Origin: Nioella nitratireducens
GTDB lineage: Bacteria > Pseudomonadota > Alphaproteobacteria > Rhodobacterales > Rhodobacteraceae
Length of the DNA: 64,000 nucleotides
Assembly (NCBI RefSeq): GCF_001879715.1
Contig: NZ_MNBW01000006.1
Coordinates: forward strand, 124,001 to 188,000
Direction: 5' to 3'
Position 1 is the first letter of the stretch. Each line of letters begins with the position of its first letter. Shown here piece after piece: positions 54,490 to 62,860 of this stretch. Made by a program: the position numbers and the translations under genes. The notes beneath the pieces are model-generated. The model was not told where the DNA came from, made no database searches, and saw nothing but the letters and a program-made list of their open reading frames with translations.

Positions 54490-55662
54490 ATGACCGCTAT
54501 GCTGACCGATTTCTCGGAACCCTTCGTCGTTGCAAACCGCTCGCGCGCGGAAGCCTATATTGCCGCGCATGAGTTCGACCGTCCGACCCTCGTCGTCGAT
54601 ACCGAGGCCGTGGCCGACCGCTTCGGCGCGCTGTCGCGCGGTCTGGGCGACGCCCGCATCCACTATGCCGTCAAGGCCAACCCGGAACCGGCCATCGTGT
54701 CGCGCCTCGTGGCGCTTGGCTCGGGCTTCGACGCCGCCAGCCGCGCCGAAATCGAGCTGTGCCTTGAGCAGGGCGCAGACCCGTCGCAGGTGTCGTTCGG
54801 CAACACCGTCAAGAAGCCGCGCGACATTGCCTATGCCCACGCACAAGGCATTCGCCTGTTTGCCGCAGACGCGGAAGAAGAGCTGGAAAAAATCGCCGAA
54901 CATGCCCCCGGCGCGCAGGTCTACATCCGCCTGATCGTGGAATTCTCGCAAGCCGACTGGCCGTTGACCCGCAAATTCGGCTGCGCGCGCGCGTCTCTGC
55001 TGCCGCTTTTTGCCCGCGCCGTCGAACTGGGATTGGAGCCCGTGGGCCTGTCCTTCCATGTCGGCTCGCAAACGCGCCGCGCCGCGATGTGGGCGGGGAT
55101 CCTCGACGAGGTGTCCGAAAGCTGGTCGGCCTTGGAAATGGCAGGCTACGCGCCGTGGTTGCTGAACATCGGTGGCGGCTTCCCGGCCTTCTACGGTGAA
55201 GCGGTCGATGGCCCCGAGGCCTATGGCCGCGAGGTGCGCCGCCTGATCGCCTCCCGGTTCGGCGAAACCCCGGTGGTCATGGCAGAGCCGGGCCGTGGGC
55301 TGGTGGCCGAAGCGGGCGCAATCGCCGCCGAGGTTCTGCTGGTCTCGCGTAAATCGGAGAACGATCTGCACCGTTGGGTGTTCCTCGACATTGGCAAGTT
55401 CTCGGGCCTGGCCGAAACGATGGACGAGGCGATCCGTTACCAGTTTCTGACCGACCGCGACGACGATGCCATGGGCGCCTGTATCCTTGCCGGGCCGTCC
55501 TGCGACAGCGCCGACGTGTTGTATGAAAAGCGTCCCGTTTTCCTGCCGCAAAGCCTGCGCGCGGGCGACCGGATCGTGATCCGTTGCTGCGGTGCCTATA
55601 CCACGACGTATGCCTCGATCGGCTTCAACGGCTTCCCGCCGCTGGATGTTGTCGTGATCTGA
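54490..55662 (+). CDS. PLP-dependent ornithine/lysine decarboxylase (group IV)
   Basis: 390 aa alanine-racemase-fold decarboxylase, eukaryote-like ODC family. The PLP lysine is K62 in YAVKANPEP; FHVGSQ, the glycine loop LNIGGGFP, EPGRGLVAEAG and the active-site C338 in GPSCDSADVL are intact. It makes putrescine from ornithine (or cadaverine from lysine). Of three close ATG codons, 54490 is preferred (GGAG 6 bases upstream). The structured leader ahead suggests polyamine feedback. Confidence 0.92.
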   Translation: MTAMLTDFSEPFVVANRSRAEAYIAAHEFDRPTLVVDTEAVADRFGALSRGLGDARIHYAVKANPEPAIVSRLVALGSGFDAASRAEIELCLEQGADPSQVSFGNTVKKPRDIAYAHAQGIRLFAADAEEELEKIAEHAPGAQVYIRLIVEFSQADWPLTRKFGCARASLLPLFARAVELGLEPVGLSFHVGSQTRRAAMWAGILDEVSESWSALEMAGYAPWLLNIGGGFPAFYGEAVDGPEAYGREVRRLIASRFGETPVVMAEPGRGLVAEAGAIAAEVLLVSRKSENDLHRWVFLDIGKFSGLAETMDEAIRYQFLTDRDDDAMGACILAGPSCDSADVLYEKRPVFLPQSLRAGDRIVIRCCGAYTTTYASIGFNGFPPLDVVVI

Positions 55663-55682
55663 TCTGCGTTCAGGGGCGGGCT

Positions 55683-56387
55683 TCAGGCGAAGGCCGCCTC
55701 CAACGCGATCTGCACCATATCGGCAAAGCTGGACTGGCGGTCTTCCGACGGCAGGGCCTCTTCCGTCAGCAGGTGATCCGAAACGGTCAGCACCGCCAAC
55801 GCGCGGCACCCATAGCGGGCGGCGACGGTGTATAGCTCTGCCGCCTCCATCTCGACTGCCAGGATGCCGTGGCGCGTCATCTGGTCGTTCAGGTCGGGCC
55901 GTTCGTCGTAAAACACGTCCGCCGAGTAGATGCCGCCCACATGCACCCCGCAATCCAGCTTGCCGGCCGCTGAAAAGGCCGCTTGCAACAGCCCGTAATC
56001 GGCGCAGGGCGCGTAGTTCAATTCCTTGAAGAACCCGCGCGACGGGGTCGACAGGCTGGACGCGGTCATTGCCAGAACCACGTCACGCAATTTGACCTGA
56101 GGCTGCATCGCGCCAGCAGACCCGATCCGCACCAGCGTCTTGGCGCCATAGTCGCGGATCAGTTCATTGGCGTAGATCGACAGGCTCGGCATTCCCATGC
56201 CCGAGCCGTGAATGGTGACCCGGTGACCATTCCATTCGCCGGTAAATCCCAGCATTCCGCGCGTTTGGTTCACGCAAACCGGATTTTCCAGGAACGTCTC
56301 GGCCGCCCATTTCGCGCGCAGCGGGTCGCCGGGCATGAGAACGGTTTCGGCAATTTCGCCGGGGGCGGCACTGATATGAATGGTCAT
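55683..56387 (-). CDS. deoD: Purine-nucleoside phosphorylase, DeoD type
   Basis: 234 aa. It cleaves purine (deoxy)nucleosides with phosphate. Motifs are [46 protein letters not shown], and VSDHLL with the catalytic Asp. It converges with the decarboxylase gene 20 bases away. No linked deo genes are in the window. Confidence 0.95.
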   Translation of the reverse strand: MTIHISAAPGEIAETVLMPGDPLRAKWAAETFLENPVCVNQTRGMLGFTGEWNGHRVTIHGSGMGMPSLSIYANELIRDYGAKTLVRIGSAGAMQPQVKLRDVVLAMTASSLSTPSRGFFKELNYAPCADYGLLQAAFSAAGKLDCGVHVGGIYSADVFYDERPDLNDQMTRHGILAVEMEAAELYTVAARYGCRALAVLTVSDHLLTEEALPSEDRQSSFADMVQIALEAAFA

Positions 56388-56469
56388 TGGGGCCTCATCT
56401 CGTCGCGGTTCATGGCTATCCTGCCCGAGGCCGGCGCGATGGGGAAGGGGCGACCCTGCGGCGGGCTGA

Positions 56470-56513
56470 AAAACAAAGCGGCCCCGGAAGGAGATGTCCT
56501 GCCGGGGCTGCTG
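56470..56513 (-). terminator. Terminator after the H-NS-like gene
   Basis: On the minus strand: AGCAGCCCCGG, loop of about 14-16, CCGGGGCCGCT, then TTGTTTTT. Strong stem and T-run. Confidence 0.8.
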
Positions 56514-56534
56514 TCGGAGTGCTGTGCTCGGTGC

Positions 56535-56843
56535 TCAGATTTCCAGGTCGGCGGGCGAGTTACCCGCTGCGATGGCCGCTTTATACCAAGCCGGTTGGCG
56601 ACCGCGGCCACTCCAGGTTTGCGAGGGGTCTTCCGGATTGCGGAACTTCGGAACCGAGGTTTTGCCAGCGGCCTTGCGGCCAAGGATTTCATCCAGTGAA
56701 AACCCATGTTCCTGTGCCGCCTTTTGGGCTGCGGCAAGGGCCGCTTCCTTCTGGCGCTTTTCGAAGCTGGCCAGAGCCTTTTCAACACCCTTGCGAAGGG
56801 CGGTCAATTCTTCCTTGGTCATGGAATCAAGGTCGATTGTCAT
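56535..56843 (-). CDS. H-NS-like nucleoid protein (HvrA/Spb type)
   Basis: 102 aa. An N-terminal oligomerisation helix (about 7-45, coiled coil rich in Glu and Lys) precedes a C-terminal DNA-binding domain with TWSGRGRQPAWY and GRKAAGK. H-NS family proteins silence AT-rich DNA; HvrA in Rhodobacter adjusts photosynthesis and nitrogen genes. GGGAGAATAAA precedes the ATG at 56843; the frame opens 19 codons earlier in the AT-rich promoter. Monocistronic. Confidence 0.9.
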   Translation of the reverse strand: MTIDLDSMTKEELTALRKGVEKALASFEKRQKEAALAAAQKAAQEHGFSLDEILGRKAAGKTSVPKFRNPEDPSQTWSGRGRQPAWYKAAIAAGNSPADLEI

Positions 56844-56935
56844 TTTATTCTCCCGACTTTTGTAACCAAATTGACTATTCCTAACGGTATCGAGAATCAA
56901 TTGATAAAATGAAGACCTGTCTAAAAGTATAAGTC

Positions 56936-56974
56936 CATAAAAAAGAACACCCCGTTCTGTTTCCAGACGGGGTG
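56936..56974 (-). terminator. Terminator after ecm
   Basis: On the minus strand: CACCCCGT-CTG, loop GAAA, CAG-ACGGGGTG with one bulged A, then TTCTTTTTT. Confidence 0.85.
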
Positions 56975-56998
56975 CCCTGACCTGACTAGGGGAAAGCG

Positions 56999-58999
56999 TT
57001 ATTCGGCAGCGACCGACGGGGCATCGAGCAGGTGCACGATGTCCATCATGATCCGGTTCAGTTCGAAATCCTTTGGGGTGTAGACGCGGGTCACGCCAAT
57101 GGAGAGCAGCGTTTTTGCGTCGTCTTCCGGAATGATGCCGCCCACCATCACCGGGATATGCCCCAACCCGGCAGCGGCAAGTTGATCCATCACATCGTGG
57201 ATCAAGGGAATGTGGCTACCCGAAAGTATAGAAAGCCCGATCACATGGGGCTCTTCCGATTTCACGGCATTCACAATTTGATCGGGGGACAGGCGAATTC
57301 CCTCGTAGGAGATATCCATGCCGCAATCGCGCGCCCGAAACGCAATTTGCTCGGCGCCATTGGAATGGCCGTCCAGACCGGGTTTGCCGACAAGGAACTT
57401 CAACCGGCGTCCCAACTTGTCCGACACGGCGTCCACGGCTGCGCGGATCTCGTCCAGCCCTTCGGTCTTGTTCGACACCGCCCGCGCGACGCCGGTGGGG
57501 CCACGGTATTCGCCATGGACCTGCCGCATCACGTCGGCCCATTCGCCGGTCGTGGCCCCCGCCTTGGCCGCCGCGATTGACGCGGGCATCACGTTTTCGC
57601 CTGCGTCGGCCACGCGGCGCAATTCCTCCAGCGCGGCGGTGACGGCCTCGGCGTCTCGCGCGGACCGCCACGCCTCCAGCCGGGCGATCTGGTCGGCCTC
57701 GACACCGGGATCGACCGTCATGATGCCGCCATCCGCGTCCATCAGCGGCGACGGCTCGCTCTCGGTGTATTTGTTGACGCCTACGACCACGGTTTCGCCG
57801 CGCTCGATGGCGTTTACCCGGTCGGCGTTCGAGTCCACGAGGCGGCCTTTCATATAGTCGATGGCCGCAATGGCCCCGCCCATCGAGTCGAGATTGGCCA
57901 GTTCGGCCCGCGCGCCCGTCTTCAAGGCCTCGACTTTGGCATCCACCACCGGGTTGCCGTCGAAAAGATCGCCGTATTCCAGAAGGTCGGTTTCATAGGC
58001 CATGATCTGCTGCATCCGCATCGACCATTGCTGATCCCATGGCCGGGGCAGGCCAAGGGCTTCGTTCCACGCGGGCAATTGCACCGCGCGCGCACGGGCT
58101 TTTTTGGAAAGCGTCACCGCCAGCATTTCAATCAGGATACGGTAGACATTGTTTTCCGGCTGTTGCTCGGTCAGGCCAAGCGAGTTCACCTGAACGCCAT
58201 AGCGGAAGCGGCGGTATTTCGGATCGTCCACGCCATACCGGTCGCGGCAGATTTCGTCCCACAGATCGACAAAGGCCCGCATCTTGCACATTTCGGTGAC
58301 GAACCGAATGCCCGCGTTCACGAAGAAGGAAATGCGCCCGACCAGTTTTGGAAAATCCTCGGCCGGAACGCGCGGTTGCAAGGCATCGAGAACGGCAATA
58401 CCGGTGGCCAATGCGAATGACAGCTCTTGTTCCGGCGTCGCGCCTGCCTCTTGCAAATGATAGGAACACACGTTCATCGGGTTCCATTTGGGCACGTTGG
58501 TATAGCAATACTCGGCCACGTCCGCGATCATTCGCAGCGATGGCTTGGGCGGGCAGACATACGTGCCGCGCGACAGGTATTCCTTGATCAGGTCGTTCTG
58601 CACGGTGCCTTGCAGCTTGGAAATATCCGCGCCCTGTTCTTCGGCCACCGCAATGTAGAGTGACAACAGCCACGGCGCGGTCGCGTTGATCGTCATCGAG
58701 GTGTTCATCTGTTCCAGCGGGATCTGATCGAACAACGCCCGCATGTCGCCCAGATGGCCGACCGGCACGCCGACCTTGCCCACTTCGCCGCGCGCCAGGG
58801 TGTGGTCACTGTCATAGCCCGTCTGCGTGGGCAGGTCGAAGGCCACGGACAGACCCGTCTGCCCCTTGGCGAGGTTCGAGCGATAGAGCGCGTTCGACGC
58901 TGCCGCGGTCGAGTGCCCGGCATAGGTGCGGATCAACCACGGCCGGTCGGCCTGGCGAGTGGCCGTTTGGGCAAAGCGGTCTTTCTGGGTCTCGGTCAT
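56999..58999 (-). CDS. ecm: (2R)-ethylmalonyl-CoA mutase
   Basis: 666 aa B12-dependent acyl-CoA mutase. The N-terminal catalytic barrel has RTYAGHSTAAASN and FDLPTQTGYDSDH; the C-terminal cobalamin domain (about 530-660) has DGHSNG with the cobalt-ligating H545, then LSILSGSH and VGGIIPEDD. Methylmalonyl-CoA mutase is the close relative; the ethylmalonyl assignment rests on ccrA 2.4 kb away, single-chain size near 660 aa and general resemblance. It isomerises ethylmalonyl-CoA to methylsuccinyl-CoA. The ATG at 58999 follows GGAGG; the frame runs 25 codons further without support. Confidence 0.88.
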   Translation of the reverse strand: MTETQKDRFAQTATRQADRPWLIRTYAGHSTAAASNALYRSNLAKGQTGLSVAFDLPTQTGYDSDHTLARGEVGKVGVPVGHLGDMRALFDQIPLEQMNTSMTINATAPWLLSLYIAVAEEQGADISKLQGTVQNDLIKEYLSRGTYVCPPKPSLRMIADVAEYCYTNVPKWNPMNVCSYHLQEAGATPEQELSFALATGIAVLDALQPRVPAEDFPKLVGRISFFVNAGIRFVTEMCKMRAFVDLWDEICRDRYGVDDPKYRRFRYGVQVNSLGLTEQQPENNVYRILIEMLAVTLSKKARARAVQLPAWNEALGLPRPWDQQWSMRMQQIMAYETDLLEYGDLFDGNPVVDAKVEALKTGARAELANLDSMGGAIAAIDYMKGRLVDSNADRVNAIERGETVVVGVNKYTESEPSPLMDADGGIMTVDPGVEADQIARLEAWRSARDAEAVTAALEELRRVADAGENVMPASIAAAKAGATTGEWADVMRQVHGEYRGPTGVARAVSNKTEGLDEIRAAVDAVSDKLGRRLKFLVGKPGLDGHSNGAEQIAFRARDCGMDISYEGIRLSPDQIVNAVKSEEPHVIGLSILSGSHIPLIHDVMDQLAAAGLGHIPVMVGGIIPEDDAKTLLSIGVTRVYTPKDFELNRIMMDIVHLLDAPSVAAE

Positions 59000-59135
59000 C
59001 TCGGGCCTCCGGTTTCGCTTCGGCAATCTTATTTCGCTCAGGTGGGTATATTGAGAATAATAATACCCTGTCAACTCGCTGCAATGCGGCGAGGCGAAAA
59101 GATGCTGCGCTGCTATTCTGCACCTGCAAGCGGGG

Positions 59136-59756
59136 TCAGAGCCGTGTGAACGCCATGATCAGCGCCTCGGCATCCGCGTGGTCGTCATCCGCCTTGTCGT
59201 AGATTGCAAAGCGGTGAAAGCGGATCGGGCTGATCGTGCCATCGGCCACCAACAGCGCAAGGGCCGAGCCGAACCCCGCACTGTCGAAGATCTCTGGTAT
59301 GACCGTGCCCGCAAACAGCGCGCCGGACCGCGCGATGCGCATCAGTTCGGGCAGGCACTCCGGCCCGACATGGCCGTGGGTGAAGGTGCCCGAGGACACC
59401 AGCCCGCCATAGGTGCCGTTTGGAATGTCGAGTGGCTTGGTCAGATCGGCGGTGATCAGGCTGCGGTAGACGCCTTTGCGCGCCGCCACCGACAGCATGT
59501 CCGGCGAGAGGTCGATCGCGTCCACGGTGAACCCCGTCAGTTCCTGTCCCAGCAGGCCGGTGCCCGCGCCGATATCCAGCACTGGCTCGTTCTCTTTGGC
59601 CGATGCACGAAACACCCGCGCCACTTCGGCCGGTGACCGGTAGCCGCGGGTTTCGGCAAAGGTCTGGTCATAGGTTTCGGCCCAGTCCCTGTAGAACGCC
59701 TGCGTCTCTTCGGCTCCGGCAAGGTTATAGGCACTGTCGAGATCTGGTTTGGGCAT
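59136..59756 (-). CDS. Class I SAM-dependent methyltransferase
   Basis: 206 aa. The SAM loop VLDIGAGTGLLGQEL near 64-78 and IDLSPDMLSVA near 87-97 are clear; the N-terminus (DLAGAEETQAFYRDWAETYD type) resembles UbiE/Williams-Beuren-like methyltransferases. AGGAGA precedes the ATG at 59756. The substrate is unknown. The gene lies between ecm and the acyltransferase gene but shares no obvious pathway with them. Confidence 0.85.
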   Translation of the reverse strand: MPKPDLDSAYNLAGAEETQAFYRDWAETYDQTFAETRGYRSPAEVARVFRASAKENEPVLDIGAGTGLLGQELTGFTVDAIDLSPDMLSVAARKGVYRSLITADLTKPLDIPNGTYGGLVSSGTFTHGHVGPECLPELMRIARSGALFAGTVIPEIFDSAGFGSALALLVADGTISPIRFHRFAIYDKADDDHADAEALIMAFTRL

Positions 59757-59867
59757 CGGAGTCTCCTGTCTTTGTGTCAGTCTACCCGGCGGTTGCGGCC
59801 AAGGGTCAACCCCCGGCCCGGATTCAGCAGATTGATCGGCCGGGGATTTCCTGCCACCGTCCCTCGG

Positions 59868-61268
59868 ATGACCACCCTGATCGAAATACCGGCTTGGCTG
59901 TTGATCCTCGTGATGCTGTTTGCGGCTGTCACGGCGCTTGACCGGGTCTTGATGCCCTCGGTCCGCTGGTATCTGCGGCGGCGGTTGGAACGGGCGGTCG
60001 AACGATTGAATGAACGGCTGTCCTTTCCGATCCAGCCCTTCAAGCTGGCGCGGCGGAACGATACCATCCTGCGGCTGCGCTATGACCCCGAGGTTGCGCA
60101 GGCCATCGTCGACCATGCGACCGAGCGCGGGATGCGCGAGGACGTCGCCGCCCAACTGGCCGAGAAATACGCCCGCGAGATCGTGCCCTCCTTCTCGGCC
60201 TTTACTTATTTCGGGTTCGCCATCCGGGCCGCGCGCTTCTTGTCGCGCTCGCTCTACCGGGTGCGGGTGGGGGCACAGAACGTCGCCGCACTAGAGGCGA
60301 TCGGCACCGACAAGACGGTGATCTTCGTGATGAACCACCGCTCGAACATGGATTATGTGCTGGTCACATGGCTGGCCGCTGACCGCACCGCACTGGCCTA
60401 CGCGGTGGGGGAATGGGCGCGGGTCTGGCCGTTGCAGCCGCTCATCCGGATGCTCGGCGGCTACTTTATCCGCCGCCGCCACAACAACGCGCTCTACCGC
60501 AAGGTGTTGGCCCGCTATGTGCAGATGGCGACGGAAAACGGCGTCACGCAGGCGGTTTTTCCCGAAGGGGGGCTCAGCCGTACCGGCGCTTTGCGTGACC
60601 CCAAGCTCGGGCTGTTGTCCTACATCATCGACGGCTACACGCCCGGCAAAAGCCGTGAGGTGGTCTTTGTTCCGGTCGCGCTGAACTATGACCGGGTGAT
60701 GGAGGACCGGACCCTGATCCGGGCGCAGACCGAGGGCAATCGCAGCTTTCGGTTTTCGCTGAAGCCGATCTTTCGCTACCTGCGCCAACTGGTCTGGCAA
60801 AAGATCACCCGGCAGGCGCACCGCCACGGCATCGCTGCGGTCAGCTTCGGTGCGCCTGTCAGCTTGTCCGACCTTCTGGCCCAGCACGACGGACGGACAG
60901 AAGAGCTTGGCGCCGACCTGATGGCCCGGATCGACCATGTCATGCCTGTGCTGCCATTCCCAGTGATTGCCCATGCCATGGCTTCGGGCTTGCGCAGCCA
61001 ATCGGCGCTATTGCCGGCCATCGAGGACCGGTTCGCACGGGCGTTGGAGGCGGGTGCGCCGGTCTTCCTGCCGAAACGCGATCTCGCCTATACGATCGAG
61101 GCCGCATTGAAGACCCTCGCGGGGCGAAAGATTCTGCACCTGCAGGATGATTCCTTCACCTTGACCGAAGAAGGCGAGGCGCTGGTGGCCTTCTATGCGC
61201 GGTCCGTAACTTCTGTTTTGGGCGATTTACCCCCTGAAATCGCGACCTCGGAATTCGTCACGACATAA
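59868..61268 (+). CDS. Glycerol-3-phosphate acyltransferase-like protein (PlsB family)
   Basis: 466 aa with an N-terminal helix (about 7-25). Acyltransferase blocks are in order: NHRSNMDY (H-x4-D), GGYFIRRRHNN, FPEGGLSRTG and VPVALNYDRVME. This order and spacing match PlsB rather than PlsC, but E. coli PlsB is about 807 aa; this is a shorter form common in alphaproteobacteria. It would acylate sn-1 of glycerol 3-phosphate at the inner membrane. The ATG at 59868 is chosen because earlier codons overlap the divergent methyltransferase promoter. Confidence 0.85.
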   Translation: MTTLIEIPAWLLILVMLFAAVTALDRVLMPSVRWYLRRRLERAVERLNERLSFPIQPFKLARRNDTILRLRYDPEVAQAIVDHATERGMREDVAAQLAEKYAREIVPSFSAFTYFGFAIRAARFLSRSLYRVRVGAQNVAALEAIGTDKTVIFVMNHRSNMDYVLVTWLAADRTALAYAVGEWARVWPLQPLIRMLGGYFIRRRHNNALYRKVLARYVQMATENGVTQAVFPEGGLSRTGALRDPKLGLLSYIIDGYTPGKSREVVFVPVALNYDRVMEDRTLIRAQTEGNRSFRFSLKPIFRYLRQLVWQKITRQAHRHGIAAVSFGAPVSLSDLLAQHDGRTEELGADLMARIDHVMPVLPFPVIAHAMASGLRSQSALLPAIEDRFARALEAGAPVFLPKRDLAYTIEAALKTLAGRKILHLQDDSFTLTEEGEALVAFYARSVTSVLGDLPPEIATSEFVTT

Positions 61269-61380
61269 TATTTCCCAAATACCCCTTTTCAGGGTTGCAT
61301 AGTTGCGTGGCCAATATTACGACTTGCTGCAAGAGCACGGAACAGTTCCGCGCTGCAGAAATTTGATCCTGGAGGAGCTG

Positions 61381-62673
61381 ATGGCCTTGGACAGCAACCC
61401 CGCAATCACCAGCTACGACGCGCCCGAAAAAGACCTTTATGCCATGGGCGAAATGCCCCCGATGGGGTTCGTGCCGAAGCAGATGCATGCCTGGGCGATC
61501 CGCCGCGAGCGTCATGGCGAGCCGGACAAGGCGTTCCAGGTCGAGGTCGTGGACACGCCAGCGATCGACAGCCACGAAGTGCTGGTTCTGGTGATGGCCG
61601 CAGGTGTCAATTACAACGGTGTCTGGGCGGGTCTCGGTGTGCCGATCAGCCCGTTCGACGGCCATGGGGCACCCTATCACATTGCGGGGTCCGATGCCTC
61701 GGGGATCGTTTGGGCCGTGGGAGACAAGGTCAAACGCTGGAAGGTCGGCGACGAGGTCGTGATCCATTGCAACCAGGACGATGGCGATGACGAGGAGTGC
61801 AACGGCGGCGACCCGATGTATTCCCCCTCGCAGCGGATCTGGGGCTATGAGACGCCGGATGGCTCTTTCGCCCAGTTCACCCGCGTGCAGGCACAGCAGC
61901 TATTGCCGCGCCCCAAGCACCTGACCTGGGAACAAAGCGCGTGCTACACGCTGACGCTGGCCACCGCCTACCGGATGCTGTTCGGCCACCACCCTCATGA
62001 ACTGAAGCCAGGCCAGAACGTGCTGGTTTGGGGCGCGTCTGGCGGGCTGGGGTCTTTCGCGATCCAGTTGATCAACACCGCGGGCGCGAATGCCATCGGT
62101 GTGATCTCGGACGAGGACAAGCGCGACTTCGTGATGGACCTTGGCGCCAAGGGTGTCATCAACCGCAAGGATTTCGATTGCTGGGGCCAGTTGCCCACGG
62201 TGAACACCCCCGAATATGCCGCGTGGTTCAAGGAGGTGCGCCGCTTCGGCAAGGCGATCTGGGACATCACCGGCAAAGGCAACAACGTTGACATCGTATT
62301 CGAACATCCCGGCGAAGCGACTTTCCCGGTTTCCACCTTCGTCTGCAAGAAGGGCGGCATGGTGGTGATCTGCGCGGGCACCAGCGGCTTTAACTGCACC
62401 TTCGATGTGCGCTACATGTGGATGCACCAAAAGCGCCTGCAAGGCAGCCATTTCGCGCATCTCAAACAGGCGGCGGCGGCCAACAAGCTGATGGTCGAGC
62501 GCCGTCTCGACCCCAGCATGTCGGAAGTCTTCCCTTGGGCCGAACTGCCCGACGCGCATCTCAAGATGCTGCGCAACCAGCACAAGCCCGGCAACATGTC
62601 GGTTCTGGTACAGGCGCCGCGCACCGGGCTGCTGACGCTGGAGGATGTGCTGGAAGCCGGGCCGACCAAGTAA
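61381..62673 (+). CDS. ccrA: Crotonyl-CoA carboxylase/reductase
   Basis: 430 aa medium-chain reductase that reductively carboxylates crotonyl-CoA to (2S)-ethylmalonyl-CoA with NADPH, the key step of the ethylmalonyl-CoA pathway. GVNYNGVWAGLGVPISPFD, GSDASGIVW, the NADPH loop VWGASGGLGSFAIQL, and FEHPGEATFPVS are typical. GGAGGAG precedes the ATG. The 112-base upstream spacer has CTGCAA and CTGCAG strings that could be regulator sites but are not assigned. A perfect terminator follows. Confidence 0.96.
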   Translation: MALDSNPAITSYDAPEKDLYAMGEMPPMGFVPKQMHAWAIRRERHGEPDKAFQVEVVDTPAIDSHEVLVLVMAAGVNYNGVWAGLGVPISPFDGHGAPYHIAGSDASGIVWAVGDKVKRWKVGDEVVIHCNQDDGDDEECNGGDPMYSPSQRIWGYETPDGSFAQFTRVQAQQLLPRPKHLTWEQSACYTLTLATAYRMLFGHHPHELKPGQNVLVWGASGGLGSFAIQLINTAGANAIGVISDEDKRDFVMDLGAKGVINRKDFDCWGQLPTVNTPEYAAWFKEVRRFGKAIWDITGKGNNVDIVFEHPGEATFPVSTFVCKKGGMVVICAGTSGFNCTFDVRYMWMHQKRLQGSHFAHLKQAAAANKLMVERRLDPSMSEVFPWAELPDAHLKMLRNQHKPGNMSVLVQAPRTGLLTLEDVLEAGPTK

Positions 62674-62695
62674 GGCCCTGTCCGCGCCCGCGCGA

Positions 62696-62734
62696 CCGCC
62701 CCGGGGAGGAGGAGTCCCGGGGCGGTTTTCTTTT
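62696..62734 (+). terminator. Terminator after ccrA
   Basis: Perfect 10-bp stem CCGCCCCGGG / CCCGGGGCGG, 10-nt loop, then TTTTCTTTT. Confidence 0.9.
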
Positions 62735-62860
62735 GTCTGGTCGGCCTTCTCGCCAAAGGCGCTTCGGCAAAGGGCGTTCGGCGGGGGTATTCGGGGCGGG
62801 AAGAGCGACAGGCGCGCATTTCGCGTGGCGCCCGTTTGCGGCCCAAAGTAGGGTGCACAC

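Noticed and set aside
56844-56900. N-terminal extension of the H-NS-like protein
   Set aside because: The extra 19 codons are AT-rich promoter-like sequence; the ATG at 56843 has a good ribosome site and matches family length.
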